DNA from: Closterium sp. Naga37s-1
Taxonomy: Eukaryota > Streptophyta > Zygnematophyceae > Desmidiales > Closteriaceae
Reading direction: 5' to 3'
NCBI GenBank assembly: GCA_947471745.1
Contig: CANJKZ010001148.1
Location: 613,501-677,500, forward strand
DNA length: 64,000 nucleotides
Below the pieces are notes generated by a model, which made no database searches, was not told the origin of the DNA, and worked only from the letters and a program-made list of their open reading frames with translations. A program made the translations under genes and the position numbers. This document shows positions 43,801 through 54,857 of this stretch, piece by piece. The stretch's first letter is position 1. The number at the start of each line of letters is the position of its first letter.

Positions 43801-46299
43801 AATAGCGCCACTCCGAAGGCTCCAGCGCCGAGCAAACCACTCGCGCAGCTGCGGTGGAGAGAGAGACTCCCGCCGTGACGAGGCACCCGGAGAACCTCCA
43901 GCAGACAAAGTACCTCCAGGCTCAGCACGCACAGGCTCAGAACCTCCAAGCTCAGCGCCCCCAGGCTCCGCACGCTCAGGCTCAGCACCCCCAGGCTCCG
44001 CACCCTCAGACTCAGCAACCCCAGGCTCAGCACCCCCAGGCTCCGCACGCTCAAGCTCCGCACCCCCTGGCTCCACACGCTCAGGCTCAGCACCCCCAGA
44101 CGCAGCACCCCTAGTAGCACCACCCCCAGCAGCACCAGAGTCGACAGCGACCTCGACAGGCTCGACAGGGTCTATCTGAGACACACCTAAGGGAGCAGGA
44201 CCCTGAGGGGGGAGGGGGTCTACAGGAGGAGGACCTGGTGCGAGGAAGAGCGGCGGGGGGGGGAGAGGGGCATTGCGGTAGGGGAAGAGACGATAAAAGG
44301 GAACCGACTCGTCAAACGTGACGTCCTTAGAAGGCAGGACACGGCGCGAGGTGGGGTGGTAAAACTGCCAGCCAGGCGCGTCAGGGGGAAAGCCAAGGAA
44401 GACGCAAGGAATGGCGCGGGAGGAGAGCTTGTCCGCGGAAGTATCGCGGACAAAGGCACGAGATCCCCAGACCCGGAACACCGACGCATTGCCAACCTTC
44501 CCCGTCCAACGCAGTGTAGGCGAGGTCTCCGTCAAGGAGACACGGGGCCAGAGGTTGAGCTGATGCGTAGCGTACCGAGCCGCAAACGGCCACAGAAAAT
44601 GGGGGGCAGCCGCATGGATCATGGAGGTACGAGCGACCTCCATGACTAAGCCAATGCGGCGCTCAGCAACCCCATTCTGCTGCGGAGAGGCCGGAAGCGT
44701 GAATGACTAGAGAATGCCCTCCCCACGACAAAAGTCCCGCAAGAGGTCGGAGGAAAACTCACCACCTCTGTCAGAGTGCAGACGCAAGACGGGAAGGTCC
44801 GTGTCGAACCGCTCGCGGAGCTGGAGACGGACAGCGTGGATCCAAGGGATCAAAACATCAGGGACCTCCCCCTTGCTGCACAAGGGGAAGACCGTGGTGT
44901 AACGCGAGTAGTCGTCAACAACCAGCAGAAAGTAGCGCTCGCGGCCCTGTCCACAGACGCGGGCTGGGCCCCACACGTCCATGTGGACAGTCTGCAGGGG
45001 AGCAGTCGTCGGGGGAAACGAGGAGGAGTGAGGAGCGGCGCGCTGCCGCCCCTCGACACAGGGAAGGCAGGGAGGGGCAGGCGAGGGTGGGAGGGGAGGC
45101 AGAGACCTGGGAATACCAGAGACAAGGAGACGGGAGTGCATGCCACGGAGGCGAGGCACTGAGGGGTGACCAAGGCGGTGGTGCCAAAGGAGTGTCCGGT
45201 GCGACAGGGCGCGACACGAGCAGGGGGCCGCTAGCTGACCTGACGCAAATGCACACGCAGCTACCTGGGGAGGCTCAGTAGTCAGTGTGTACAGACTCGA
45301 CCCAGGCCGACGGGTGAACGTGGCCAGGTGACGGCCAGTCCGGGAGCACGTACAGATCGTCACACGCTGTCCGCCAGGGGTGAAGGTATCAACCCATTCA
45401 TCTTGAAGGACGGCGATGCTCACCAAGCTCGTAGAGAACGAGGGGAGGTGAAGACCTTACAGTGAGCTAGACGGAACCGCCGGACACGGGAAAACAGTGG
45501 AGGAACGGGCAAGAACTGGGCCCCCAAAGGGGTCAGTCAGTCTGACAGCAACAGGTGCAGGGAGTGATGTGACTGTGGTACTGTCGCGAAAGAAACAGCA
45601 GGAAGCACCTGAGTCAAGCGTGAAGGTGTGCAAGGCCTCAGCAAGCGCAGTACTAGAGAGAGCAGACTCACCAGTACCTGGAGCAGACTCACCAGCACCT
45701 AGAGCAGACTCACCAGCACCTAGAGCAGCAGCCTCTTTACCAGGGTCGAGCGGTACACACAGGTAACAGTCACCCTGAGTACTAATAGTCAAAGCATACA
45801 TGGCAGTGAGGATAGCATCATAGTTTAGAGCAAAGATACCCACCCTCTGCCTAAGCAGCTCCAACCAGCGGGGGATCTCAGCCGCGTCCCCAAACTCTGC
45901 ACGCCAGGCGTCGCTCAGACAGGAGAAGCAGCGGGACTGTGTGTGAACTTGTGTCCCGCAAGTCTGACCAGCCCGATCACCTGTGCGAATGACGTACGGG
46001 CAGCGAGCAGTACTCCGAGACGCCCCACGCTGAGCGAACCACTCACGAAGCTGCTGGGGCGTAAGGGTCTCGCGCGGACGCCGACTGAACAGCTGCACAG
46101 CGACTGCCACTACTGCTGCCGCCACCAATCCTACTAGTGTACCACTCACGTAGTTGCTGGGGCGGAAGGGTCTCGCGCGGACGCCGCTGCAGCTGCATCT
46201 GGCCACCGCCAGAAGCTCCCCACCGAACAGCTCCACAGCGACTGCTACTACGGCCTCCACCACTCCCACTGCTGCCACCACCGCCGTCACCACTCCCAC
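40849..46299 (-). pseudogene. Copia F pol (protease, integrase, RT, RNase H)
   Basis: Nearly all pol lies in one frame on the minus strand. Protease is near 45580 (L-D-S-G-A-S-C-C-F-F-R-D). GAG-pre-integrase has W-H-H-R-L-G-H-P. The integrase core holds M-D-V-W-G-P, V-V-D-D-Y-S-R-Y and L-H-S-D-R-G-G-E-F. A long E-P-G-G-A-E and G-A-A-G-A-G spacer follows (44130-43140). RT has F-F-Q-T-F-S-P, L-D-F-S-T-A-F-L-Q-G and Y-V-D-D-L-I-L-A-T near 41825. RNase H (W-V-D-D; S-S-C-E-A-E-I-Y; K-H-I-A-L-R-Y-F) ends at 40849. Stops at 45457, 44707, about 43783, 41650 and about 41409 interrupt it; three of them are TAG where CAG is expected. Confidence 0.85.
43120..44130 (-). repeat. Coding minisatellites in the F spacer
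   Basis: 43120-43590 holds 12-24-bp units of GGTGCTGGAGCTGCTGGAGC type (minus strand), giving Gly-Ala repeats. 43880-44130 holds GAGCCTGGGGGTGCTGAGCC type units, giving E-P-G-G-A repeats. The same repeats occur in copia L. Confidence 0.85.
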
Positions 46300-46559
46300 C
46301 GCTACTACGAAGAGAAGTCATAGCGGGCAAGCAAGGAGGCGTGCGACCAGTAGGGCAGCACGGAGGGAAGGCCGTGCGGCGAGCAGGCACTAGGGTAGGG
46401 CGAGGCGGCGCACGGTCAGGGAAGAGCGGCGCGCGGCCAGAGTAGGGCGGCGCGCTGCAGGCAGGGTTGGTGCGCGGCCAGCAGGGCGGCGCGCGGGCTG
46501 CAGAGGGCGGCGCGCGGGTGGGCAGGAGCGGTACATAGGCTCTTTTTTTTTGTTTAGGG

Positions 46560-47270
46560 TTTAGAAGGGCGCGCTGGGTGCTAGGCAGCAGGGCGCGCGG
46601 GCACGCTGGGCAGCGGGGCGCGCTGGCGCGCTGGGCAGCGGGCCGCGCTGGCGCACTGGGCAGCGGGGCGCGCTGGCGTGCTGGCGCGCTGGGAAGCGGG
46701 GCGCGCTGGCGAGCTGGGCAGCAGGGCGCGCTGGCGCGTCTGGCAGCAGGGCGCGCTGGGCAGCGGGGCGCGCTGGCGCGCTGGGCAGCAGGGACGGCGC
46801 GCGGGCTGCAGAGGCGACGCGCGAGCTGCAGGGGCGGCGCGCGGGCTGCAGGGGCGGCGCGCGGGCTGCAGAGGGCGACGCGCGGGCTGCAGGGGCGGCG
46901 CGCGGGCTGTAGGGGCAGCGCGTGGGCTGCAGGGGCAGCGCGACGGGGGGCAGGGCAGGGCGTGCGCGGGGCAGCGTGACGCGGGGCAAGGAAGGGCGTG
47001 CGCGGGGCAGCACGACGCGGGGCAGGGCAGGGCGTGCGCAGGGCGGCGCGACGCGGGGCAGGGCAGGGCGTGCGCGGGCAGCGCGACGCAGGGCAGGGCG
47101 TGCGCAGAGCGGCGCGACGCGGGGCAGGGCAGGGCATGCGCGGGCAGCGCGACGCAGGGCAGGGCGTGCGCGGGGGCGGCGCAACGCAGGGCAGGGCAGA
47201 GCTCGCGCTAGGCAGTGCAACGCAGGGCAGGGCAAGGCAGCGCGGCAGCCAGCAGGGCGGCGCGCGGGCA
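46560..47270 (-). repeat. GC-rich tandem repeats in the F leader
   Basis: Units GCGCGCTGGGCAGCGGGGC, GCGCGGGCTGCAGGGGCGG and GGGCAGGGCGTGCGCGGG follow one another between the primer site and protease, where gag should be. Long Ala/Arg/Pro ORFs here are artefacts. Confidence 0.8.
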
Positions 47271-47405
47271 GGGTAACACGAATGGTGGGGCAGTGCGACG
47301 AACACGGTAGGGCGTTATGGGTTAGGGTAACGCGCTACGGGCAGGGAACGATTCGGTATGCCCTAAAAAAAAAACGGTCCTAGGTCAGGACCTGCTCTGA
47401 AACCA

Positions 47406-47531
47406 TGTCAGAATAATGAACGAGAATGAGTGAACTAGCAGCATGCAGAAGTACAAGTTGCAAACCCTAATTGGGTTGTACCCCATATGGGCTACCCCAG
47501 CCTACACAACATGCAGCATATAAGTTTGACA
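47406..47531 (-). repeat. 5' LTR of copia F
   Basis: 126 bp, followed on the minus strand by the primer-binding site. Confidence 0.9.
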
Positions 47532-48036
47532 ACATAAACGTGGACCCTGGCGTTACGGTTCCCAAGCCTTGTAACACCAATGCAACGAAAACTACTAGTA
47601 TGTTTACCGACTGCATGTAGTATTCCCGGTGTTCAGCAATTCACCGCGTAATTCGTGCATATCTTACTATATCTCGTACGTAATGTTACCGTAATAACAA
47701 ATTACATCATACATCTCAATTCCCGTACCCTTCCCACTCTACACCGAAGTCCGTAACACCCCGCCCAATGCTTGTCGTAGGATCAACGAGACGACCACAA
47801 TGGCCGCCGCACAACCGTTGGCCGACACATTCAAGCAGTGCTCTCGGGAAGGCGTCCCCCAAATCACGGGCATGATTCGCGAGTGGATGGCAACTCAACA
47901 GGCTCAAACAAGCTGGCCGCTCAATTTTGCAAGCAAGCGTGCAGAGGAACCCTGGCCGGCCGACAAGGATACGCACGCCGGTGTCGCCGTCACTGACGAC
48001 GTGGAGGTGTGGCATCGCCGTGCCGACAACACTTAA
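47532..48036 (+). pseudogene. MYB-like ORF of Harbinger Q, end
   Basis: 47532-47618 continues the frame broken by F to a stop near 47620. 47800-48036 is a further open segment (P-L-A-D-T-F-K-Q-C; I-R-E-W-M-A; W-P-A-D-K-D) that probably is a second exon of the same gene. It overlaps the 3' end of the transposase on the other strand. Confidence 0.5.
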
Positions 48037-49060
48037 GGTATGCGTCGTGAAGCGCCTCCCAGAACCGTTTTCGACGCTCTTTCAGATCCGTTTTTGTTAC
48101 GGCTAGATCGGCACACCAGTTGTATTGTGCAAGTTCCCCTCTCATCCACCAGGGTTCTTGGTTAATCAACCTAGCAGCCCATGTGTGATAAGGACTTCTC
48201 ATCCTAGCATCCGCCATCTTAAGTCCCATGTTGTGCAGGATGACCACACAGCTGGCGCCGGCAAGGACTCGCCATAACGCACACTCGTGTCATCCTGTGA
48301 AGAGGCGGTAATGTCCATTGAACTGGCCGATGGTTCGCTCCACCGACATGCGAGTGGAAGACTGGCAGTAATTGAACGTTTGCTCCCACTCTAGCATGAG
48401 GCGGCCGGAAGGAGCATGCAATGGAGTAAGACATTAGCTGCGGAGTGGGTATGCGGTGTCGCCTACCTGCTGGTACGGTGTGATGTCGCCCCTTTCCAAT
48501 CGCTCGTAGAGGCTTGACAGTACGAGCACCCACTGGTCATGCGCGGTGCCTGGAAAGCCGATTAGGTAGTCCCATACAGTTCCTCTTGCATCGCATGTCA
48601 CTTGTCACTTGTAGGTGCATGGCGTACTGCGTTTTTTGTGAGTGTAATATTCCGCCCTGTGCCCCTCCATTTCGCGAATTTGTATGTGTGCACCCACCAT
48701 CATGGGCACCCCTTTTATGCTACGAAACTCTTCGGCCATGACGCGCATTTCCTCGCGTGTCGAGAAGTGGACCCATGCCGCTTTGAACAGTGTGGGGAAG
48801 TTTTGAAGGAAAATGTCGACCAGCCTATGACATAGTGTCTTAGGCAACCCGAACCAGAACGCAAGGTCAACATACGCCATCGCACTAACAAGGTATTTAA
48901 TCGATACAAGCACGGCTACATGTATTGGAATGGTATGGCGCTAGACAACGGGGTTGAGCACGTGCACCATGCCATCGCATTTGTACTCTAGAATTGTGGG
49001 GTTGATGCGGAATAAGTCGATGAAGGTCTCTTCGGGCATGGTCGCCATTTCGTCCTCCCA
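47990..49060 (-). pseudogene. HARBI1-type transposase of Harbinger Q
   Basis: On the minus strand: M-A-T-M-P-E-E-T-F, A-Y-V-D-L-A-F-W-F-G-L, F-R-S-I-K-G-V-P-M-M-V-G-A-H-I-Q-I, A-E-Y-Y-T-H-K-K, V-T-C-D-A-R-G, G-F-P-G-T-A-H-D, V-G-D-T-A-Y-P-L-R, F-N-Y-C-Q-S-S-T-R-M-S-V-E-R and L-H-N-M-G-L. These are the DDE_4 blocks in order. The G-A-I-D-G-T-H-I block is shortened to G-A-H-I and so lacks the first catalytic Asp, and in-frame stops occur near 48605, 48440 and 48300. The protein is dead. Confidence 0.8.
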
Positions 49061-49137
49061 TACGCCTGTCGTCGCCGCCGTAAGCTGCAGTTCCGTGCTC
49101 GTAGTTCACTTCGCGTCTCCCCAATGGTCTCATCTAG

Positions 49138-50082
49138 TTCCGAGTTACCGACTCTAAGGACGGTATTTCGCTGTTCGACCTCACTTCTGGCGCCTCCCTC
49201 GCTCCTGCCGCCACAGCTGACAGTGCGACTCGCTCACAGTGGCTTACTCGTGACGCTGCTGCTCGCCTAGCCGTTCGCAACCACCTGCCGTTAGCCGAAC
49301 GCGCTCACTTCGGACATCATAAGACTGCGGAAGCACTGTACGGCGCTGTAGTTGCTCGTTACTCCTCCCCAGCCACTGCTGCTCTAGGCTGCCTTCTCTT
49401 GCCCTACCTGTTCCCAGAGATGTCCGCCTTTGCCACAGTAGCGGACCTCGTCACTCACCTTCGCACTAGTGACACTCGCTACTGTGCTGCGCTTCCCGCC
49501 GAGTTTCTCACCAAGAACCCTCCTCCCATGTACATCAATCTCCACTTCATAGTCACCCGCCTCCCTGACTCTCTTAGTGCTGTCAGGGACCTCCTTCTCG
49601 CCCTCGACCCCACCACCCTCACTGTCGACCTGCTCGAGAAGCACCTCCTTGCAGCTGAGACTAGAATAGTCGCTGTAGGTGCTTCTCGTGGCACTCCTCG
49701 CACTCCCTTCTTTGAGGGGTGTTCGCCCTCCCCCCTTCTCCCCTCAGTCGCCTCTGCTGGAGCTGTTGACTACCTTCGTGCTGAGGAGGTAGGAGCTGCG
49801 TCTTCCCCTAGTGGGAGGCGCCGCAGTGGCAGGGGCAGGGGAGGCAGGGGCGGTGGGGGCGGCAGAGGTGGAGGCGGTGGTGGGGGCGGTGGAGGCGGTG
49901 GAGGGGGCAGCGGTGGCGGAGGGAGTGGTGGTGGGGGTGAAGGTGTAGGTGGCGGCGGTGGTGGCGGCAGTGGCGGTAGTGGCGGCGGCAGTAGTGGCGG
50001 CAGTGGGAGTGGAGGCGGTGGCAGTGGTGGCGGCCGAGGTGGTACCAGTCAGAGGGGAGGCCTTGGCGGTGGTCAGAGGTAG
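49138..50082 (+). pseudogene. Copia L gag, 5' truncated
   Basis: The open frame from 49138 encodes a UBN2/copia-type capsid region (D-G-I-S-L-F-D-L; Q-W-L-T-R-D-A-A-A-R; T-A-E-A-L-Y-G-A-V-V; L-P-A-E-F-L; L-P-D-S-L-S-A-V-R-D), then a very Gly-rich tail (about 49815-50070) coded by GGTGGCGGC repeats in place of an obvious zinc knuckle. The start codon is lost by truncation. The stop is at 50080-50082; a zinc-motif-like C-F-S-C-L-T-D segment lies in the next stretch. Confidence 0.75.
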
Positions 50083-50089
50083 CAGAAGC

Positions 50090-53000
50090 AGCGTCAGCTT
50101 TCGCCCCAGGAGCTACGTGAGTGGTTTGCTCAGCGTGGGGCGGCTGGGGGTAGTGGTCCCTGCCCGTATGTCATTCGCACACGTGACCGCACTGGTCAGA
50201 CATGCGGGAAGCTCCACACCCAGTACCGCTGCTTCTCTTGTCTTACCGACGCCTTCCGCACTGAGTTTCCCGACGCGGCTGAGCTCCCCCGCTAGGCAGG
50301 GTGTAGACATCTTTGCTCTTGATTATGATGCTATCCTTTCTGCCATGTATTCATTGACTGCTAGTGCTGAGGGTGACTGTTACCTGTGTATGCTGCCAGA
50401 TCCAGGTATAGAGGCTGCTGCTCTAGGTGCTAGTGTATTTGCTGCTCTAGTTGCCGGTGAGTCTGCTCTCTCTGGTACTGCGTCTGCTGCGGCCTTACAC
50501 ACCTTCACGCTTGACTCAGGTGCTTCCCGCTATTTCTTTCGCGACAGTACCACAGTCACACCGCTCTCTGCACCTGTTGCTGTCTCTCTGGCTGACCCCT
50601 CTGGGGGCCCAGTCCTTGCACGTTCCTCCACTGTTCTCCCGTGTCCGGCGGTATCGTCTGGCTCACTGTCAGGTCTTCACCTCCCCTCGTTCTCTACGAA
50701 CTTGGTGAGCAACGCCGTCCTTCAGGATGAGTGGGTTGATACCTTCACCCCTCGAGGACAGCGTGTGGCGATCTGTACGTGCTCCCGGACTGGCCGGCAC
50801 CTGGCCACGTTCACCCGTCGGCCTGGGTCGAGTCTGTACACACTGACTACTGCGCCTCCTCAGGTAGCTGCGTCTGCGTCTGCATCAGGTCAGCTATCGG
50901 CCCCCTGCTCGTGTCGCGCCCTGTCGCACCAGACGCTCCTTTGGCACCACCGCCTTGGTCACCCCTCTGTGGCACGCACTCCCGTCTCCTTGTCTCTAGT
51001 CTTCCCAGGTCTCTCCCTCCCCTCCCACCCTCGCCTGCCCCTCCCTGTCTTCCCTGTGTCGAGGGGCGGCAGCGCGCCGCTCCTCACTCCTCCTCGTTTC
51101 CCCCGATGACTGCTCCCCTGCAGACTCTCCACATGGACATGTGGGGCCCAGCCCGCGTCCGTGGACAGGGCCGCGAGCGCTACTTTCTGCTGGTTGTCGA
51201 CGACTACACGCGTTACACCACGGTCTTCCCCTTGCGCAGCAAGGGGGAGGTCTCTGATGTTTTGATCCCTTGGATCCGCGCTGTTCATCTCCAGCTCCGC
51301 GAGCGGTTCGAGACGGACCTTCCCGTCCTGCGTCTGCACTCTGACAGAGGTGGTGAGTTTTCCTCCGACCTCTTGCGGGACTTTTGTCGTGGGGAGGGCA
51401 TTCGCAGGAATTTCACGCTTCCGGCCTCTCCGCAGCAGAATGAGGTTGCTGAGCGCCGCATTGGCTTAGTCATGGAGGTCGCTCGTACCTCCATGATCCA
51501 TGCAGCTGCCCCCCATTTTCTGTGGCCGTTTGCGGTCCGATACGCTGCGCATCAGCTCAACCTCTGGCCCCGTGTCTCCTTGCCGGAGACCTCGCCGACA
51601 CTGCGTTGGACGGGAGAGGTTGGCGATGCGTCGGTGTTCCGGGATGGGGCTCTCGTGCCTTTGTCCACGATTCGTCCGCGGACAAGCTCTCCGCGCGCAC
51701 CATTCCCTTTTCTTCCTTGGCTTTCCCCCTGACGCACCTGGCTGGCAGTTTTACCACCCCACCTCGCGCCGTGTCCTGCCCTCTCAGGACGTCACGTTTG
51801 ACGATTCGGTTCCCTTTTATCGTCTCTTCCCCTACCGCACTGCCCCTCTCCCTCCCGCGCCGCTCTTCCTCGCACCAGGTCCTCCTCCGGTAGACCCCCT
51901 CCCCCCTCAGGGTCCTGCTCCCTTAGGTGTGTCCCAAGTAGACCCTGTCGAGCCTATCAAGGTAGCTGTAGACTCTGGTGCTGCTAGGGGTGCTAAGCCT
52001 GCGGGTGCGGGGCCTGGAGGTGCTGAGCCTGAGCGTGCGGAGCCTGGGGGTGGTGAGCCTGAGTGTGCGCAGCCTGAGGGTGCTAAGCCTGGGGTTGCTA
52101 AGTCTGAGGGTGCGGAGCCTGGGGGTGCTGAGCCTGAGCATGCGGAGCCTGGAGGTGCGGAGCCTGGGGGTGCTGATCCTGAGCGTGCGGAGCCTGGGGG
52201 TGCTGAGCCTGGGGGTGCTGAGCCTGAGCGTGCTGCGCGTGGAGGTACTTTGTCTTCTGGAGGTCCTCCGGGTGTCTTGTCACGGCGGGAGCCACTCTCT
52301 CCACCGCAGCTGCGCGAGTGGTTTGCTCGGCGCTGGAGCCTCCGGCGTGGCACTGCTGGAGCTGGAGGTGCTGCTGGAGCTGGAGCTGCTGGAGGTGCTG
52401 GAGCCGCTGGTCCCGGAGGTGCTCGTACTGGAGGTACTGGAGCTGCTGGAGCTGGAGGTGCTGCTGGAGCTGGAGCTGGTGGAGGTGCTGGAGCCGCTGG
52501 TCCCGGAGGTGCTCATACTGGAGGTACTGGAGCTGCTGGAGCCAAAGGTGCTGCTGAGGCTGGAGCTGCTAGAGGTGCTGGAGCCGCTGGACCCGGAGGT
52601 GCTAGTACTGGAGCTACTGGAGCTGCTAGAGCTGGAGGTGCTGCTGGAGCTCGAGGTGGTGCAGGTGCTGGAGCTGCTGGAGCTGGAGCCGCTGGAGCTG
52701 GAGCTACTGGAGGTACTGGAGCTGCTGGAGCTAGTAGTGCTGCAGGTGCTGGAGCTGGAGACCCTGGAGCTGGAGGTTCTGGCCCTGGGGGTGCTGGTGC
52801 TGTCGGTGCTGGTTCTGGAGGCATTGTGCGGCCGCGACCGTACTTCGTTCCACTGCTTCAGTAGGTTCTTGGTCTCCCGCCTTCTACTGACCCTACTCCT
52901 CCCTTACTATGTCCACCGCCTGACCAGTCGCAGTCGAAGTTACAGCCAGCCTCAACACTGCCTGGTCCTACTCCTTACACTGGGCCGACCGGAGGTCTTG

Positions 53001-54118
53001 CGGAGCGTCGTGAGCCTGAGTCTGGTCGTGCGTTGCAGTGGTTGTCGTATTCCGCGTCCGCGTCCTCCTCCTGTCCCAGGCACACACCAGATGGCACTTC
53101 GTCCTTCCTCTGTTCCACTACGTGTCCCTCTGCCATCTCCTCCTGCGTCCTCTCTTCCTGGCGTTGCTGACCCGCCGTCAGACCTTGCTCGTGTTGCCAG
53201 TCCTACTGTCACACGTCTTCTAGCTATTGTTGTCACTGACCCTTCGTTTGAGTCCACTGCTGCATCTGCCCTAGTTGCTGAGCTTGTTGACTTTGCTGCT
53301 GCATGTCGCCTCGACTACGCCGCTAGTCTTGTTGCTGAGTCTGAGTCTGTCTATCCTCCGTCCGTCGGGGGTGAGTGTGCTCTTGGCACGGACGTCCTTG
53401 AGGACAGGCAGGAGGACTTTGAGTGTTTTGCAGCTGCTGTACCTCATCTCGTGTCCATGCTAATTGCACCTGAGGGAGACCCGGATGCACCAGACATCCT
53501 AACCCCGCGCTCTTACACAGAGGCGATAGAGGGTCCCTACTCCTCTCAGTGGCAGACAGCCATGGACGCAGAGATGGCATCCTGGAAGTCCACAGGCACT
53601 TACGTCGACGAGGTTCCCCCACCTGGGGCGAACATCGTCAGTGGCATGTGGATTTTCAGGGTGAAGCGGCCGCCGGGTTCTCCGCCTGCCTTCAAGCCGC
53701 GTTATGTTGCATGAGGCTTCAGTCAGCGACAGGGAGTTGACTTCTTTCAAACCTTCTCCCCTACCCCGGAGATGACCACTCTTCGGGTGCTGCTGCACGT
53801 CGCCGCTCAGCGTGACTACAAGCTTCACTCTCTTGACTTCAGCACTGCTTTCCTACAGGGCAGCCTGCAAGAGGAGATCTGGCTGCGCCGCCCACCTGAC
53901 TTCACTGGATCGTTTCCTGCAGGTACCCAGTGGAGCCTCAGACGGCCAGTCTACGGTCTCCGTTAGGCGCCTCTCAAGTGGCACGACACACTAAGGACGA
54001 CGCTTGCGGTTCTTGGGTTTGCTCCTTCGACTGCTGAACCGTCGCTGTTTCTACGCACCGACACTTCGCTACCGCCGTTCTACATCCTCGTGTACGTCGA
54101 CGACTTGGTCCTTGCTAC
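50090..54118 (+). pseudogene. Copia L pol (protease, integrase, RT start), broken
   Basis: Protease (L-D-S-G-A-S-R-Y-F-F-R-D) is near 50510-50550, GAG-pre-integrase (W-H-H-R-L-G-H-P) near 50940, and the integrase core (M-D-M-W-G-P; L-V-V-D-D-Y-T-R-Y; L-H-S-D-R-G-G-E-F) at 51130-51360. The E-P-G-G-A spacer repeat is at 51990-52250, the Gly-Ala repeat at 52340-52810, and RT blocks at 53600-54110 ending Y-V-D-D-L-V-L-A-T. Frame changes occur near 50970, 51640 and 52850, with stops at 53712 and 53964. RT is cut right after its catalytic site. Confidence 0.8.
51990..52810 (+). repeat. Coding minisatellites in the L spacer
   Basis: GAGCCTGGGGGTGCTGAGCC type units (51990-52250) and GGAGCTGCTGGAGCTGGAGG type units (52340-52810), the plus-strand equivalents of those in F. 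Confidence 0.85.
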
Positions 54119-54759
54119 TAGCGTGACACGTGCTTGGACGCGGCGGACCAGCTCGCAGCGTTGCTGGCGCCCGTGTTGGGTGCGCCCGCGGAGGGTGGCG
54201 CTGCTGCTGCGGGACAGCTTGACGAGGCTGTCCGGGGCTTGAGGCGGCACTTGCGCGCAGGATCTGGAGCCGCGGCGATCGGCGCAAGCACGCTTGTGGT
54301 CCGGGAGCTGTGGCGCACCCTGATGGGCGTTCTTCACGCCCTTGGAGCTCACCGCATGTAGTCGCGGGCTCCGATTGCCCCATTGATGCCATGTTTGTCT
54401 AGGTTATTGTAGGAACCGCCATTGCCTGTATGTCCTTGCTTAGTGTCACTTGCTTGTGCTTGCACTTGCCACCCCTCACGCGCGGCCGTAGGCGGCCGGC
54501 GCGAGCGGAAAATATTCTGCCGCCACACAATGAAGAAGAGAGGCCAAAAAGGCCCCTTATATAGCTGGAGTAGGAGAGGGCAGAGGGCTGAGGGTAGAGG
54601 GCAGAGGCAAGAACACTCTCTCTCTCTCTCTCTCTCGCTCTCTCGAACGAGCGAAAAATATTCTGCCGCCACACAATGAAGAAGAGAGGCCAAAAAGGCC
54701 CCTTATATAGCTGGAGTAGGAGAGGGCAGAGGGCTGAGGGTAGAGGGCAGAGGCAAGAA

Positions 54760-54854
<95 letters not shown>
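54119..54854 (-). mobile_element. LINE K1, 5' end only
   Basis: Minus strand, from right to left: (GA)n at 54854-54762, a unit with CTATATAAGG (54556-54565 and again near 54715), a second (GA)n, a second copy of the unit, then the GCTCGCGCCGGCCGCC and GCGCGTGAGG leader shared with K2. An Ala/Pro/Gln-rich ORF start follows (54392 to about 54119). The rest of K1 is missing where copia L begins. The GA units look like tandem promoters. Confidence 0.6.
54762..54854. repeat. (CT)n microsatellite
   Basis: About 46 CT dinucleotides; a shorter CT run is at 54615-54636. The Arg-Glu repeat read through here on the minus strand is not a real protein end. Confidence 0.95.

Positions 54855-54857
<3 letters not shown>

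Larger units (their letters stand above)
40489..47531 (-). mobile_element. Copia retrotransposon F, TSD ACATA
   Basis: LTRs are 40489-40619 (131 bp) and 47406-47531 (126 bp), TGTCAGAATAATGAAC to AAGTTTGACA, differing at a handful of bases plus a 5-bp indel. ACATA flanks both (40484-40488, 47532-47536). On the minus strand TGGTTTCAGAGCAGGTCC after the 5' LTR (right) is the primer site, and CTATGGGCGTGTG the polypurine end next to the left LTR. The interior codes protease to RNase H but no gag. Confidence 0.9.
39600..49130 (+). mobile_element. PIF/Harbinger DNA transposon Q, split by copia F
   Basis: The left part (to 40488) and right part (from 47532) carry the two genes typical of PIF/Harbinger: a MYB/SANT-like DNA-binding ORF on the plus strand and a HARBI1-type DDE transposase on the minus strand, facing each other. 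Copia F with its ACATA duplication sits inside the MYB gene. The right end is cut at about 49130 by copia L. I could not locate terminal inverted repeats. Confidence 0.75.
49131..54118 (+). mobile_element. Copia retrotransposon L, truncated at both ends
   Basis: Same family as F (shared protease, integrase, spacer repeats and RT) but on the plus strand and with gag present. It starts inside gag, next to Harbinger Q, and stops just after the RT Y-V-D-D at about 54118, next to LINE K1. No LTRs are present. Confidence 0.8.

Noticed and set aside
42651..44135. 494-codon Leu/Val-rich ORF on the minus strand
   Set aside because: Alternate frame of the Gly-Ala and E-P-G-G-A spacer repeats of copia F; the pol frame is the real one. 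The equivalent long ORF in L (51978-53714) is such a frame in its first part only; its end is pol.
46043..47305. 420-codon Pro/Ala/Arg-rich ORF on the minus strand
   Set aside because: It lies in the GC-rich tandem repeat leader of copia F; composition comes from the repeat and no domain is visible apart from the end overlapping pol spacer.
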